Part shown: positions 10,716 to 22,234 of the stretch, piece after piece
Layout: every line of letters starts with the position of its first letter
Position numbering within the stretch: position 1 is the first letter of the stretch
Assembly: GCA_022575985.1 (NCBI GenBank)
Contig: JAKSXM010000014.1
Span: 20,460,001 to 20,524,000, forward strand
Source: Anagrus nilaparvatae
Taxonomy: Eukaryota > Arthropoda > Insecta > Hymenoptera > Mymaridae
Length of the DNA stretch: 64,000 bases
Reading direction: 5' to 3'
Program-made: the position numbers and the translations under genes
Notes under the pieces: model-generated
Database searches by the model: none
What the model was told of the DNA's origin: nothing
Seen by the model: only the letters and a program-made list of their open reading frames with translations

Positions 10716-11699
10716 AAGATATCATTTATTTTCCTACGATGGCCATTTTCAATTTTGAATTTGCAATTAAAATAACTGTAAGTTTCACTCGATAACTGAC
10801 CCATTTCATTGGATTCCCAAAAATCTTTCCTATTAGACTGCATATTTTATACGGACTTTTTCTGGGAAGAGCGACGTTAAAATATTAACTTAAAAAAAAC
10901 TAACTATGCATAAAATTAATTATTCATTAGGGTCTTTTATTTCATCTTATCGTCAGGTTTAAATGTCTAATAAATTTCCAAATTGTATTTTGATAAAATT
11001 CAAAAATTTACTCACTTAGATCAAAATTATGAAAAAATTTCATATGATCATGTGCAAAATGTTTTTAAAAAAATGTTAAAACATAAATATTTAGCAAAAT
11101 ATTAATATATTTTTTTATAGCACATTGTGTAAGATAAGAATTTGTATAGATGTATCGATGCATTAAATATACATAAAAATGCAAAGAGAAAACTGGTCAT
11201 GCTGGATCGTCTTTATTACGTGATAATTAATTCAAAAGGCTATATAAACTTCTCTTATATGCGACTATACGTGAAAATGTATATTCGAGGAACTCAAATT
11301 AGAGATTTAAATTTTCTTTAACGTTTCTCTTCAATGAATATATTATATTAAATATATTATGTACATTTGGACATACATTTGCTTTTATGTGATAAATAAT
11401 AATTTTCATGGAATTTTATTTTTATTTTAAAGGTATAATTATAGAAAATTATTTAATATAATAATTATTATTTTAAATTTAATAATTGCTTATTATAACC
11501 ATATTATGTATACCTTGACAAGCTAATTGGCAAATAAGTCAATATGTGTTATATAGATTGTTTAAATATTTAAACACTTAGATAAATAAGAAACATTAGG
11601 TCCTATTGTAAGTACCTACATAATCATGAAGTAATAATTCCTATTAAAGTCAGATATGTGCATTTCTACGAGAAAGTACTTTTTATGAGCACCAAAAAT
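10716..11699. other. Non-coding spacer
   Basis: AT-rich sequence with no gene or repeat end that I recognise. Confidence 0.5.
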
Positions 11700-13060
11700 T
11701 AAGAAAAAATTTATAACCGGTTTGTGTAACTACACAACCAACGAGCATGGAACACTCATAACGGTAATAAATCCAAAAACCGAAATTACAATAAATCCTG
11801 AAATATAAATTATCCTAAATCCATAAACTTAAAGTATTCAGAGTTCTACTACTTATCAGTGCCTGATCAGGCCCTGATTCCCACTTCAAATTGCTCTAAC
11901 AAGAGGAGTTCAATACATTTGGAACACCAAATTACACCAAATGGTTATGGATGAGTTTGTTATGTTGAAAAAACACTCCGACTATCCTCCGTTCCTTCCA
12001 ATGGGCCTTCTGGGCCTAGAAACGCAGGGCTCAATGTTATAAAATAGGATTTTTTGGTAATTTTCAATGAAACGCCAAAACCTCGCAAGTTAACCAAAAC
12101 TCTTTTAGTTGGTCTCATTTTTTTGGTTTAAGTATCACCTTTCATACGCCGTAAACCGCACTTTATTATAACTAATTCTCTCATCACTATAGCAAATTAA
12201 CCAAACGGTCATTTTTGGCTAAAAATGACCAATTTTTAAAATGCTGCAAAATTTGTAATTTCTGACGAAAATGTATTTTATAGGTCTGAAAAAATTTGTA
12301 CAAGCTTTAAGTTTTCAAAAATTTTTTACTCGTCTCATTTCCTTGATTCGTTTTTAAGAAATGGCTCTTCAAAGTTAACATTAAATATGAACTTTTTTAA
12401 AAAATCGTAAAATTGGCACTGTGACTTAAATTATCAATCAAAATATCAGTTAACAAATAATTAAAAAAGGTAAAGCAAAGAAATTTTGGAAACTTGAAGT
12501 TTGTACAAATTTTTTCAGACCTATAAACCCCATTTTCGTCAGAAATTACAAAGGCAGCATTTTAAAAATTGGTCATTTTTAGCCAAAAATAACCGTATAG
12601 TGATGAGAGTATTAGTGATAATAAATTGCGGTTTACGGCGTATGAAAGATGATACTTAAACCAAAAAAATGATACCAACCAGAAGAGTTTTGGTTAACTT
12701 GCGAGGTTTTGGCGTTTCATTGAAAATTACCAGAAAATCCTATTTTATAACATTGAGCCCTGCGTTTCTAGGCCCAGAAGGCCCATTGGAAGGAGCGGAG
12801 AATAGTCGGCATGTTTTTTCAACATAACAAAGTCATCCATAACCATTTGGTGTAATTTGGTGTTCCAAATGAATTGAACTTCCTTTGTAAGTCCCTAAAT
12901 TGCATCCCTAAAAACGTCAATATTTCACCGCTCCCACCTAAAAATGTCAAAATTTCACCCCCCCCCGTAAAAACGTTAATTTTTCTGCCCCACACCCCCC
13001 CACTGCCAAGCTAAACTTTTTCAAATACCCCATCCAATGAACATGTTCCATGTTAAAAAA
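11700..13060 (+). repeat. Family D copy split by a Harbinger-like element
   Basis: The left part (11700-11899) opens with aatttataaccggtttgtgt and passes through acaaccaacgagcatggaac to tgatcaggccctgattccca. The right part (12891-13060) continues with gtccctaaattgcatccc, C-rich blocks and ccccatccaatgaacatgtt. In the uninterrupted copy at 39685-40080 the two parts are adjacent (tgcaaattattttaagtccc), so the element at 11900-12887 is a later insertion. Confidence 0.65.
11900..12887. mobile_element. Harbinger-like palindromic element (family I), 988 bp, TAA target duplication
   Basis: The ends are CAAGAGGAGTTCAAT and ATTGAACTTCCTTTG, and the arms pair over more than 400 bp each, including the blocks gttatgttgaaaaaacac and tataaaataggatttt. 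TAA flanks the element on both sides (11897-11899 and 12888-12890). The empty site in another family D copy has a single TAA. A 3 bp TAA duplication fits the TWA preference of PIF/Harbinger elements. No transposase is encoded, so the element is non-autonomous. A second copy with the same TAA flanks is at 52708-55297. Confidence 0.75.
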
Positions 13061-13068
13061 ATTTACGA

Positions 13069-13717
13069 GGCCGCGACTGCCATCATGCTTTTCTGGTAGT
13101 TGGAACCCTATAGAATTCAAAAAAATGCGTGAAAACGAAATCGGCGATGGATGCCAAAAAGATTTTTCCACTTCTATGTCGAAAACCGTGTTTTTCGTAT
13201 CTGAGCTACCCCAAATTTTCAAAATAACTTTTTAGGTAAATAAAATTTTTTTAAAATAGGCAAAAAATCTGATTTCCAGGGAAAAATCACTTCAGAAGAA
13301 AAAAAAACTTTTCTTTTTTAGATGAAATTTAGCCAAGTTATCGTCAGTTTAAGATTTTACTCAAATTTGTCTTAAAAAAGAAAAAGTTCTCTATTGAAAA
13401 AAGCCTGTTTCTGAACTTTAAACGTGCATTACTCGCTTGATTTTCATCGTAAAATAATAATTTTTTTTTAAATCGATGTATTTTTCCCTGTAATTCATTT
13501 CTTTATGAAAAAAATCATTTTTATGTACCAAATTTCAATTTTTAGGTCAAAAGCCTTTGAAACTGTAATTGGGGTAGCTCAGATACGAAAAACACGGTTT
13601 TTGACATAAAAGTGGCAAAATCTTTTTGGCATCCATCGCCGATTTCGTGTTCACGCTTTTTTTTTTTGTATTCTATAGGGTTCAAGCTACCAGAAAATCA
13701 TGGTGGCAGTCGCGGCC
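13069..13717. mobile_element. Family E element, short copy (649 bp)
   Basis: The left arm 13069-13211 and right arm 13570-13717 are reverse complements, from ggccgcgactgccat / gtggcagtcgcggcc on the outside to ctgagctacccc / ggggtagctcag on the inside. The ~360 bp between them is A/T-rich, with no coding remnant. It abuts family D on the left and family F on the right. The overlapping frames at 12947-13222 and 13050-13235 are chance frames through the arm. Confidence 0.7.
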
Positions 13718-14125
13718 ATTGCTATTTTCACACTTTGAGCGTCCATATTTAGTCCATATAGGTTTTTTGGGGTCGCTGATCAAGATTTTCGGGGATGTTT
13801 TTATGAATTATTAGCATTCCAACCTCAAATTAACAAATACTACCCCTAAAAGCGCTATTTTGCCATTTTCGCAATTTAAGGTAATTTAAGTGTGAAATAT
13901 GTTTTAATTTTTCATAAAAGCATCCCAGGAATTATTGATCAGCGACCCAAAAACCTATTTGGACTAAATCTAGACGCTCAAAGTGCGAAAATAGCAAAAA
14001 TATCCTATTTCGGGGGTAGTTTTTGCTAATTTTAGGGTGTTCCGCAAATTTCTTTACGAAATGAACCCAAAATTCGTGATCAACGACTAAAAAACATATA
14101 CTTGACCAAATCTAGTGGCTGTCAG
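13718..14125. repeat. Family F fragment
   Basis: It contains cactttgagcgtccatattt, ggttttttggggtcgctgat and the mirrored version (tcagcgacccaaaaacctat, gctcaaagtgcgaaaatagc), so it is palindromic. Terminal ACTCCAGTC motifs are not visible at either end, so it is partial. Confidence 0.6.
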
Positions 14126-15403
14126 TAATCCCTCTCTCCCTATACCGTATTTTGGCAGGTTAAAGAAAATAATTTTAAAGAGTGAAAACCAAATTTAGGA
14201 CCCAATGTCAAAACCATTCACTGGAAGAAGAAAAAAAAATCTGGTTGAGCAGTCAAACAACTTTTTTTATTAACTGTAACTAATGGCCAAAAAACGCAGG
14301 TAAAGTAAAAAAAACAATTTTTTTTGCTTCGAAAACGACTTTAGGGCGTTCAAAAAATGTGCAACGCAGAAAATGTAGGAGATGAAAGGATTTTTTTTAA
14401 CTTGCAAATGTTATGCAACACAAAGAAAAGTTATTAAAAAAATTAGGAAAATTTTCTGAACAGTGATACAAGATAGTGTGCTATTTTTTAAACTTTTCTT
14501 TAGATTTGATTTACAATATTTTAATCCAAAAAAAAATCAGAGCAAGAGCTAAAATTTTGGGTATAGCGAATGGATTTTTTTTAAAAGTTTTTCGAAAATC
14601 TTAGCTACAACATTTCTTTCCAAAAATGCAACCAACTTTTAATAATATATTACTATAAATTATTAGCTTTGATTTTTAGAAGCTTTTTTATAATATTTCA
14701 GGTAATTTTGTTTTATTAACCTTAATATTAATTAATTATTGTAAAAATTTTGAAAATTAATAAAATCTATGAAATGTTTCCAAAATTCATAAATTTGGAA
14801 GGTATAATAAAGTTAAAAATTCGTAATTAACTCATTGAAAAAAAAGGATACTACGTATATTCCCCTCAGAATAAGTAATGTTCTTTTTTTTTAATTGTAG
14901 ACACACACATTTAACCAAAGTAACTACTGCTATTTAGATTGTCACAAAACAGCTGTATAGATATCATGGACGGTCGCTTAGCGGCTTTTAATAAATGGAA
15001 TAAAAACCAGCTCAAATATTTAACGGGAAAATATTTGAACTCTCTACTCTTTATGCTTTTTCATACACAAATATACTCTAAAGTAAGTATATAATATATA
15101 CTAAATATTGTTAGATATATATATATTATAAATAAATATAGATATAGAAGAATAAAACAATTTATCCTGATGTTTAATGAAAATTAACTTTTTATATTTG
15201 ATTCAAAAAAGGCCAATAATTAAATTTATTTTAGTTTAAAATAACATTAGCTCATCTTTTGTCATCTAATTAAGAAGACAAACTCAACTAGCTTTTCTAA
15301 AACACCATTTTTTTGCCTTCTAGTAGGAATTATGTTTGCTTTTTCTTCAATAGAGACATCTTTATTTGAAATATCATAAGACCTAAAATTGAGGTTTTTT
15401 GCG
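14126..15403. other. Non-coding spacer
   Basis: AT-rich sequence with runs of A and T and a short AT tract near 15115. No gene or identifiable repeat end. Confidence 0.5.
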
Positions 15404-15407
15404 TTAA

Positions 15408-16185
15408 CCCATTAAGTCCGAAGGCCTTTTTTACGTGTCGATTTGTAAACCGCTTCAAAAAATATATTATATACTAGAAATTATAAATAAAATGATGGTC
15501 CCTTAAGTAAAAAGAGTTGCTTTTTAAGAATCTGAGGTCAGATTTTCGATTTAGACTTCTGGAAAGTCAGTACAGCGGGTCAAAGTTGGCCAAAATTATA
15601 AAAAAAACGTTACGTAAAAGATCTGATTATTATGTTACAAAACGCTGTAATTTTACTAAAAACTGCTACATTTTCTTTTATTTAATTTTTAGAACTTATG
15701 TTTTCAACACAAGAAAAAAATTTAATTTTGGAAAGTGAAAATATAATTTTTCATTCGCCTCCAGAGTCCATATAAAAGTATCTTATACTTACTCGTATAT
15801 TATCTTTAATTTTAGCATTATTAACTTTTCCCAACAAATTTTCCTCAAAATTTTCCGTCCGCCATTTTGGAAATTTTTTCTCGCGTTGAAAATATAAGTT
15901 CTAAACATTAAATAAATAAAAATGTAGCGGTTTTTAGTAAAATTACAGCGTTTTGTAACATAATAATCAGGGCTTTTACGTAACGTTTTTTTTATAATTT
16001 TGGCCAACTTTGACCCGCTGTACTGACTTTACAGAAGTTTAAATTGAAAATCTGACCTCAGATTCTTAAAAAGCAACTCCTTTTACTTAAGGGACCATCA
16101 TTTTATTTATAATTTCTAGTATATAATATATTTTTTGAAGCGGTTTACAAATCGACACGTAAAAAAGGCCTTAGGACTTAATGGG
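15408..16185. mobile_element. piggyBac-like palindromic MITE (family H), TTAA target duplication
   Basis: The element starts CCCATTAAGTCCGAAGGCC and ends GGCCTTAGGACTTAATGGG, each end abutting TTAA (15404-15407 and 16186-16189). The arms pair over about 300 bp each, through cgtgtcgatttgtaaaccgc, gatggtcccttaagtaaaa and caaagttggccaaaattata. CCC/GGG termini with TTAA on both sides are the piggyBac pattern. No transposase frame is present; the 72-73 codon frames in each arm are mirror images of one another. A second, interrupted copy lies at 17161-18828. Confidence 0.8.
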
Positions 16186-16199
16186 TTAACTTAAATTTA

Positions 16200-16400
16200 A
16201 GAGTGAAGTGCCAATTTTCAATAGCAGGACCCTAGAATTCATTATTATAGCAACCCAAAAACCTATGTGAACCAAATCTGGTCATTGTAAGCAGGAAAAT
16301 ACCAAATCTTCCTTTTAGGGGTAGTTTTTGCTAATTTAAGGATGAAATATTAATTTTTCATAAAAATATCCCGAACTGAAAATGCGAATACTTAAAAACA
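16200..16400. repeat. Family F fragment
   Basis: It shows agcaacccaaaaacctatgt, a gggtagtttttgctaattta block and aaatattaatttttcataaa, all landmarks of family F, without termini. Confidence 0.5.
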
Positions 16401-17156
16401 ACCCCTTTTAATCTTTATACGTTTATCAATCTTAAAAAATTATGAAACAGAAACTCAAAAATGAATAATGAAAAAATACTATTCACATTTGCGCAAAAAG
16501 TGCCTCACCTGTAAAATTTTATTGATTTAAAAAAATTATTAAAATTGCTCTGAATAATACATTTTTTTTTTATATCCGAAACCAAAAGATATTCCGCCAA
16601 TTAAAGACCTACTTGATATTTTAACTTAATTATGTTACTAAAAATTCTTTATCAACATTGATTTTACATATTTTTTCAAAATGTTAGCATAATAATAAAA
16701 ATTGGTCTAAAAAATAGATTTTTCCTTTGCCCTCATATTTATTAAAAATAATCAGAAGAAGTATAAAAAAGAATAAAAAATTTATTATCAATAATTCGCA
16801 AAAATTATGTATAAACTGACTCATATACTAAAATTCGAATTTGAAGATACATGTGTGATATATAATATTGTATAATTACATATTTACGAAATGTCATTGG
16901 CACGTGACTTAAAAAAACCATTATTATAACACTTAATGTTTTAGTCATTTGAATATTTTTTTGCTTATGGTATATATGGTTTATTATAAATTTTCCCTCA
17001 TTTATTACAAACTTCTCATGTATGTTTATTTATTTGTGAACTCTTGCGTGAGAGTCCACGCGACAGGAAGCGGAAACTTGAAAAAATTCATAATTATGTC
17101 GCATCGTTAAAATTTATTTGTCATAAAATGATAATAATTATATACCTATAGGTATA
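16401..17156. other. Non-coding spacer
   Basis: AT-rich sequence with no gene. A slightly GC-richer patch at 17040-17080 (cttgcgtgagagtccacgcg) is not explained by any feature I can name. Confidence 0.45.
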
Positions 17157-17404
17157 TTAATAACCCTTCAAGTCCGAAGACCTTATTTTACGTGTGGATT
17201 TGTAAAAAGCTTCAAAAAGTATATCTTATGTACCGAAATTTCGCTTAAAACAAATAGGACTTTTAAGAAAAAAAAATGCATTTTCAGAATGAGAGATCAG
17301 ATTTTGAAAAAGGTGGGCGGAAAATTTGAAAGAAAATTTTTGAAAATTACTTTAGCACCTTTTGAGAACTTATAAGCAATATATTTTGAAAATTTTCTTC
17401 TAAA

Positions 17405-18636
17405 TATTGAAAAATGCTGCCAAGTAATTGGCATTATATGGTTCCTCATTAACAATAACACTAGTAAAAACGATAATTCTAGATATTAGTACTTTCATGG
17501 AAAAAAATTAAATACTACGTCCCAAAAGAAAAAAGATATTTCTATTTTTTCGATTCAGGGACTTTTGGTGCAGAAGTACCTAGGGAGCATTGGTGCATAA
17601 GTCCCTAAAGACCTTTGGTGCATAATTTTGAAAGAATTTATTGTAAAAATTAATAAAAAATAAATCCATAATATTTAAAAAACTATAATAATTTGAAAAT
17701 TTAATTAATTTTGTTCACTTTGATGTCTAAGCAGCATGATTTCTATAATAAAAATCTAAATATAAATATTTGGATATAAATATTTATATTATGAACACAA
17801 TAGATACTTTATTATCAGTGTTTTTTTATTTTTTTATGTAAAAAATTTTCCAAAAATTAAGGATCAATTGGATGTATCAAGTGAATACGATAATTCTAGA
17901 TATTAGTGTACTTTCATAGAAAAAAATTAGGTACTGCGTCCAAAAAGAAAAAAAATATTGCTGTTTCTTTAATTTTTTTATGCAAAAAATTTTGAGAAAA
18001 AATTTTTTAAAAAATTAAGTTTTGGATCCAATTGACTATAAAGTATATTTCTAAAACTAGTACTCCTACAGAAAAAAATGAGGTACTACTTTCAGAAAGC
18101 AAGTTTTGAGAAAAAAAGTTCGAAAAATTAAGTGTCAGATTAGAGATATCGAGTAAAATCATATTTTCAGATATTGGTACTTTCCTAGGAAACAATTAAG
18201 TATTACTTCCTAAAATAACAAAAATTTTGGCGTTTGTTGTATTTTTTGGCGACAAAAATTTTGAGAAAAAAATTTTGAAAAAATTAAGTATCAGGTCCAA
18301 AAAATTACTATAAACGATATTTCTAAAACTAGTACTTCCACAGAAATAAATTAACTACTCCATCCATAAAGAAAAAAAAAATTGGTATTTTTTGTATTTT
18401 TTGGTGAAAAAAATTTTGAGAAAAAAATGTTCAAAAATTAAATTATAATATTCAAAATATCGAATAAAAACGATACTTGTAGATTCTAGTACTTTCATGA
18501 AAAAAAATTAGGTATTTCATCCAAATTAAAAAAAAAAGTATATCGAGATTTTTAGGTAAAAAAAAATTTGAAAAAAAAATTAGGTCTTAATAACATAATG
18601 GTTGTTAAATATCACCGGTTACAGTCATACATACAT

Positions 18637-18667
<31 letters not shown>

Positions 18668-18775
18668 TACATACTTTTTTTAAAAACCAGTTTTTTAGCT
18701 TCCTGAGGTCTCAAAACGTGCTTATATGCCAAAAAATCAAAAAAAAATTTTGACCGATCACAATGGTTCCTCTAT
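17405..18775 (+). repeat. Family K unit 1
   Basis: It opens tgctgccaagtaattggcat then tatggttcctcattaac, and closes with cacaatggttcctctatgagg. Inside is the family's ~155 bp degenerate sub-repeat (ctagtacttccacagaa, aggtactacttccaaa, ttttgagaaaaaaatttt) in several copies, plus a (CATA)n/(CA)n tract. Non-coding. Confidence 0.6.
18627..18675 (+). repeat. (CATA)n/(CA)n microsatellite in family K unit 1
   Basis: A run of about seven CATA units followed by a CA run and two more CATA units, at the same relative place as the CA tract in the large palindrome (between ggttacag and the tttttttaaaaaccagtttt block). Confidence 0.9.
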
Positions 18776-18828
18776 GAGGAATTTACAAATCCAAACATAA
18801 ACAAGGCCTTCGACGTGAATAAGTTTTA

Positions 18829-19394
18829 ACTATAATATAGCGTAATGTTAATTTTAGATTTAGATGGTATGTTACTTTGATAAAAAGTAAACGAATAGAT
18901 CTTTTTTCTTGTAGCCGTTTTTTATAATATACAGAATTAAAAAAAAAAATTATTTCTTTGACTAGTCAAAGGTACAAAAACACAAAACAACTCATCCCTT
19001 CATCAATTCGATCAAAGGATTCAATTTTTCCAATACTCCGTGCCTACAAATGTTAAAGGATTAGCGCAATGCAAAATAATTTTCCTGCAAAAAAGTATAC
19101 ACAGTGAACAAAAAATGCATATAATATTATACTACAGTTTTTAGTGCTTTTACTGTACAAATTATAAATACATGGTACTACTTAGTACTTAAAATTTAGT
19201 AAATTTACAACAAAAGCTAGTTGTATTACAACAATGAAAAAAATTCCGCTTAGGCAATTGCCGCAAAATATAATTTTATCTGCGGCCCCTTGAAACCAAA
19301 GAGCATGAATGTTTTTTTTTGACAACGAAAACATTTTCCTTTTGGGTAGGCTGTTTCGAGTTTTACAAAAAAGTTTTCGTTTTGGTTACCTATT
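18829..19394. other. Non-coding spacer
   Basis: AT-rich sequence separating two family K units. No gene found. Confidence 0.45.
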
Positions 19395-20077
19395 TGATGC
19401 TAGTCGGTTTTCATAGTATAGGATTTTTCCATTACGATAAGTGAATTTTGATTTTTTTTTTTTTTAAATTCTCTGAATGTGTACGCGCGCGCGCGCACGT
19501 GTATGCATGTATGTATGTGTGTAAACGAAAATTTTTTTATTACAAATTTAACTACCTTTTTTTTTTTTAATTTGGATATGGATACTTCATTTTTTTCTAT
19601 GAAAGTACTAAAATATTTAGAAGTTTCATTTTTACTCGATATCTTAAATCTGGTAATTTTTATCTCAAAATTTTTGCCACCAAAAAATACAAAAAAACAC
19701 CAATTTTTTTTATTTCTCAATTTCTCTGATTTGAAATCAATATTAAAAAAAATTTTTTTTAATTAAAAATTTTTTTTTTCGTTTTGAATCAATAATACCT
19801 CATTTTTTTCCACGGGTGTCCTAGTTTCAGAAAATTCGTTATTACTGGATTTTATGGATTTGATACTTTAGTTTTATGAAAATTTTTTTCTCAAAATTTT
19901 TTGTATAATAAAACAATATATAAAACATGATTATTGTTTTTCATTTTGGAAGCAATATCTAATTTTTTCCCACGGTAGTTCTATATGATACATAATATGA
20001 CACAAATTTACAACTTATATAAATATTTGTCATTGCTTGATGAATTGTAGTGCCAAAAATTTGGCAGCGTTTTTTGT
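19395..20077 (-). repeat. Family K unit 2 (partial, inverted)
   Basis: Read on the minus strand, it opens with acgctgccaaatttttggca at 20077 and passes through the family sub-repeats to a GC/GT-alternating tract (about 19484-19522, gcgcgcgcgcgcacgtgtat) that corresponds to the CA tract of other units. The frames at 19400-19720 and 19479-19766 are low-complexity shadows. Confidence 0.55.
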
Positions 20078-20154
20078 AATGTCTTGAATATAAATATATT
20101 ATAAATATAATTATATAGTTTTGAACTTCATAACAAAATTATTAATGCAAAAAA

Positions 20155-21722
20155 AAAAAAACGCTGCCAAGTGATTGGCACTATGGTTCCTCATTAACAA
20201 TAGCAAAATATTTATAATGGTCTATTTTATCTAATAAAAATTATAATTTGAGATATCAGTATTTCATAAAAAAAAGTTAAATACCGTATTTTAAAAGAAA
20301 AAAAATGTTGCTGTGATTTAATGTTTTTTATTTAACAAATTTTTAGAAAAAAATTTCTATAAACTAGGTATTACACTTAAAAAAAAAACAATATTACAGA
20401 TTTTTTAATTTTTTTGTTTTATTAATATTGAGAAAAAAAATTTGAAAAAATTCGGTATCAGATCCAAAAAATTACTATGAATAAGCTTTCTAAAACTAGT
20501 ACTCTCATAGAAATTAATTAGGTACTACGTCCGAACAAAAAAAAAATTTGGTATTCTTTGTATTTTTTTGTGAAAAAAATTTTGGGCAAAAAATTTTCAA
20601 AAAATTAATTATCAGATTTGAGATATCGAGTAAAAATCGTACTTTCAAATATAAGTACTTTCATGGAAATAAATGAGGTATTACACCCAAATTAAAAAAA
20701 AAAAAAGTTGTTTGAGATTTTTTGATGAAAAAATTTTTGAAAAAAAAAATAGATCTTAATTCCATAATGGTTGTTAAATACCACCGATTGCAAAATTTTC
20801 AAATATTAGTACTTTCATAGAAAAAAACTAAGTATTACGTCCTAAAATAAAAAAAATTTTGGCATTTTTTGTATTTTTTGGCAACAAAAATTTTGAGAAA
20901 AAAATTTTGAAAAAATTAAGTTTCAGGTCCAAAAAATTACTATAAACGATATTTCTAAAACTAGCACTCTCATAGAAATCAATTAGGTACTACATCCAAA
21001 AATAAAAAAAAATTAAGTTTTTTTTGTATTTTTTGGTGAAAAAAATTTTGGGAAAAAAATTTTCAAAAAATTAGTTATCAGATTCGAGATATCGAGTAAA
21101 AATCGTACTTTCAAATATAAGTACTTTCATGGAAATAAATGAGGTATTACATCCAAATTAAAAAAAAAAAAAAGTAGTTTGAGATTTTTTGATGAAAAAA
21201 TTTTTGAAAAAAAAATTAGATCTTAATTCCATAATGGTTGTTAAATACCACCGATTGCAAAATTTTCAAATATTAGTACTTTCATAGAAAAAAACTAAGT
21301 ATTACGTCCTAAAATAAAAAAAATTTTGGCATTTTTTGTATCTTTTGGCAACAAAAATTTTGAGAAAAAAATTTTGAAAAAATTAGGTATCAGGTCCAAA
21401 AAAATGCTATAAGCCATAGTTCTAAAACTAGTACTCTCAAAGAAATAAATTAGGTACTACGTCCAAAAAGAAAAAAAAAATTAGTGTTTTTTGTATTTTT
21501 TTGTGAAAAAAATTTTGAGAAAAAAATTTTCAAAAAATTAGTTATCAGATTCGAGATATCGAGTAAAAATCGTACTTTCAAATATAAGTACTTTCGTGGA
21601 AATAAATGAGGTATTACATCCAAATTAAAAAAAAAAAAAAGTAGTTTGAGATTTTTTGATAAAAAAATTTTTGAAAAAAAAATTAGGTCTTAATTCCATA
21701 ATGGTTGTGAAATTTCACCGGT

Positions 21723-21780
<58 letters not shown>

Positions 21781-22194
21781 ACAGACTTTTTTTAAAAACC
21801 GGTTTTTTAGCTTCCTGAGGTCCCAAAACGTGCTTATATGCCAAAAAATCAAAAATCAAAATTTCATCTATCACAAAGGTTCCTCTATGAGGAACCAATA
21901 AAAAATAAACTAAAGTTTATATCTATAGATATCATTTTTACAGCTAGATGCATTGATCAAAGTTAACTTGATTAAATTTGTACTATGAGTATAAAATAAA
22001 TAGTTTAGATTTTAGAGCAAGTTAAACACGACGATATAAAAAATAGCTTACTAAAAAATTTTATATTTATTTTCACATTTTGGTTCCTCATAGAGGAACC
22101 TTTGTGATAGATGAAATTTTGATTTTTGATTTTTTGGCATATAAGCACGTTTTGGGACCTCAGGAAGCTAAAAAACCGGTTTTTAAAAAAAGTC

Positions 22195-22234
<40 letters not shown>

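Larger units (their letters stand above)
17161..18828. mobile_element. Second piggyBac-like (family H) copy, interrupted by a family K unit
   Basis: The left end reads taacccttcaagtccgaaga then cttattttacgtgtgga and continues with family H interior (aatgagagatcagattttg, gtgggcggaaaattt) to about 17400. The right end, 18778-18828, is the diverged reverse complement (tttacaaatccaaacataaa then caaggccttcgacgtg). A family K unit occupies 17405-18775. TTAA precedes the left end but the right end is too diverged to confirm a duplication. Confidence 0.5.

Noticed and set aside
15517..16007. Two similar small ORFs on opposite strands
   Set aside because: They are mirror images from the two arms of the piggyBac-like palindrome.
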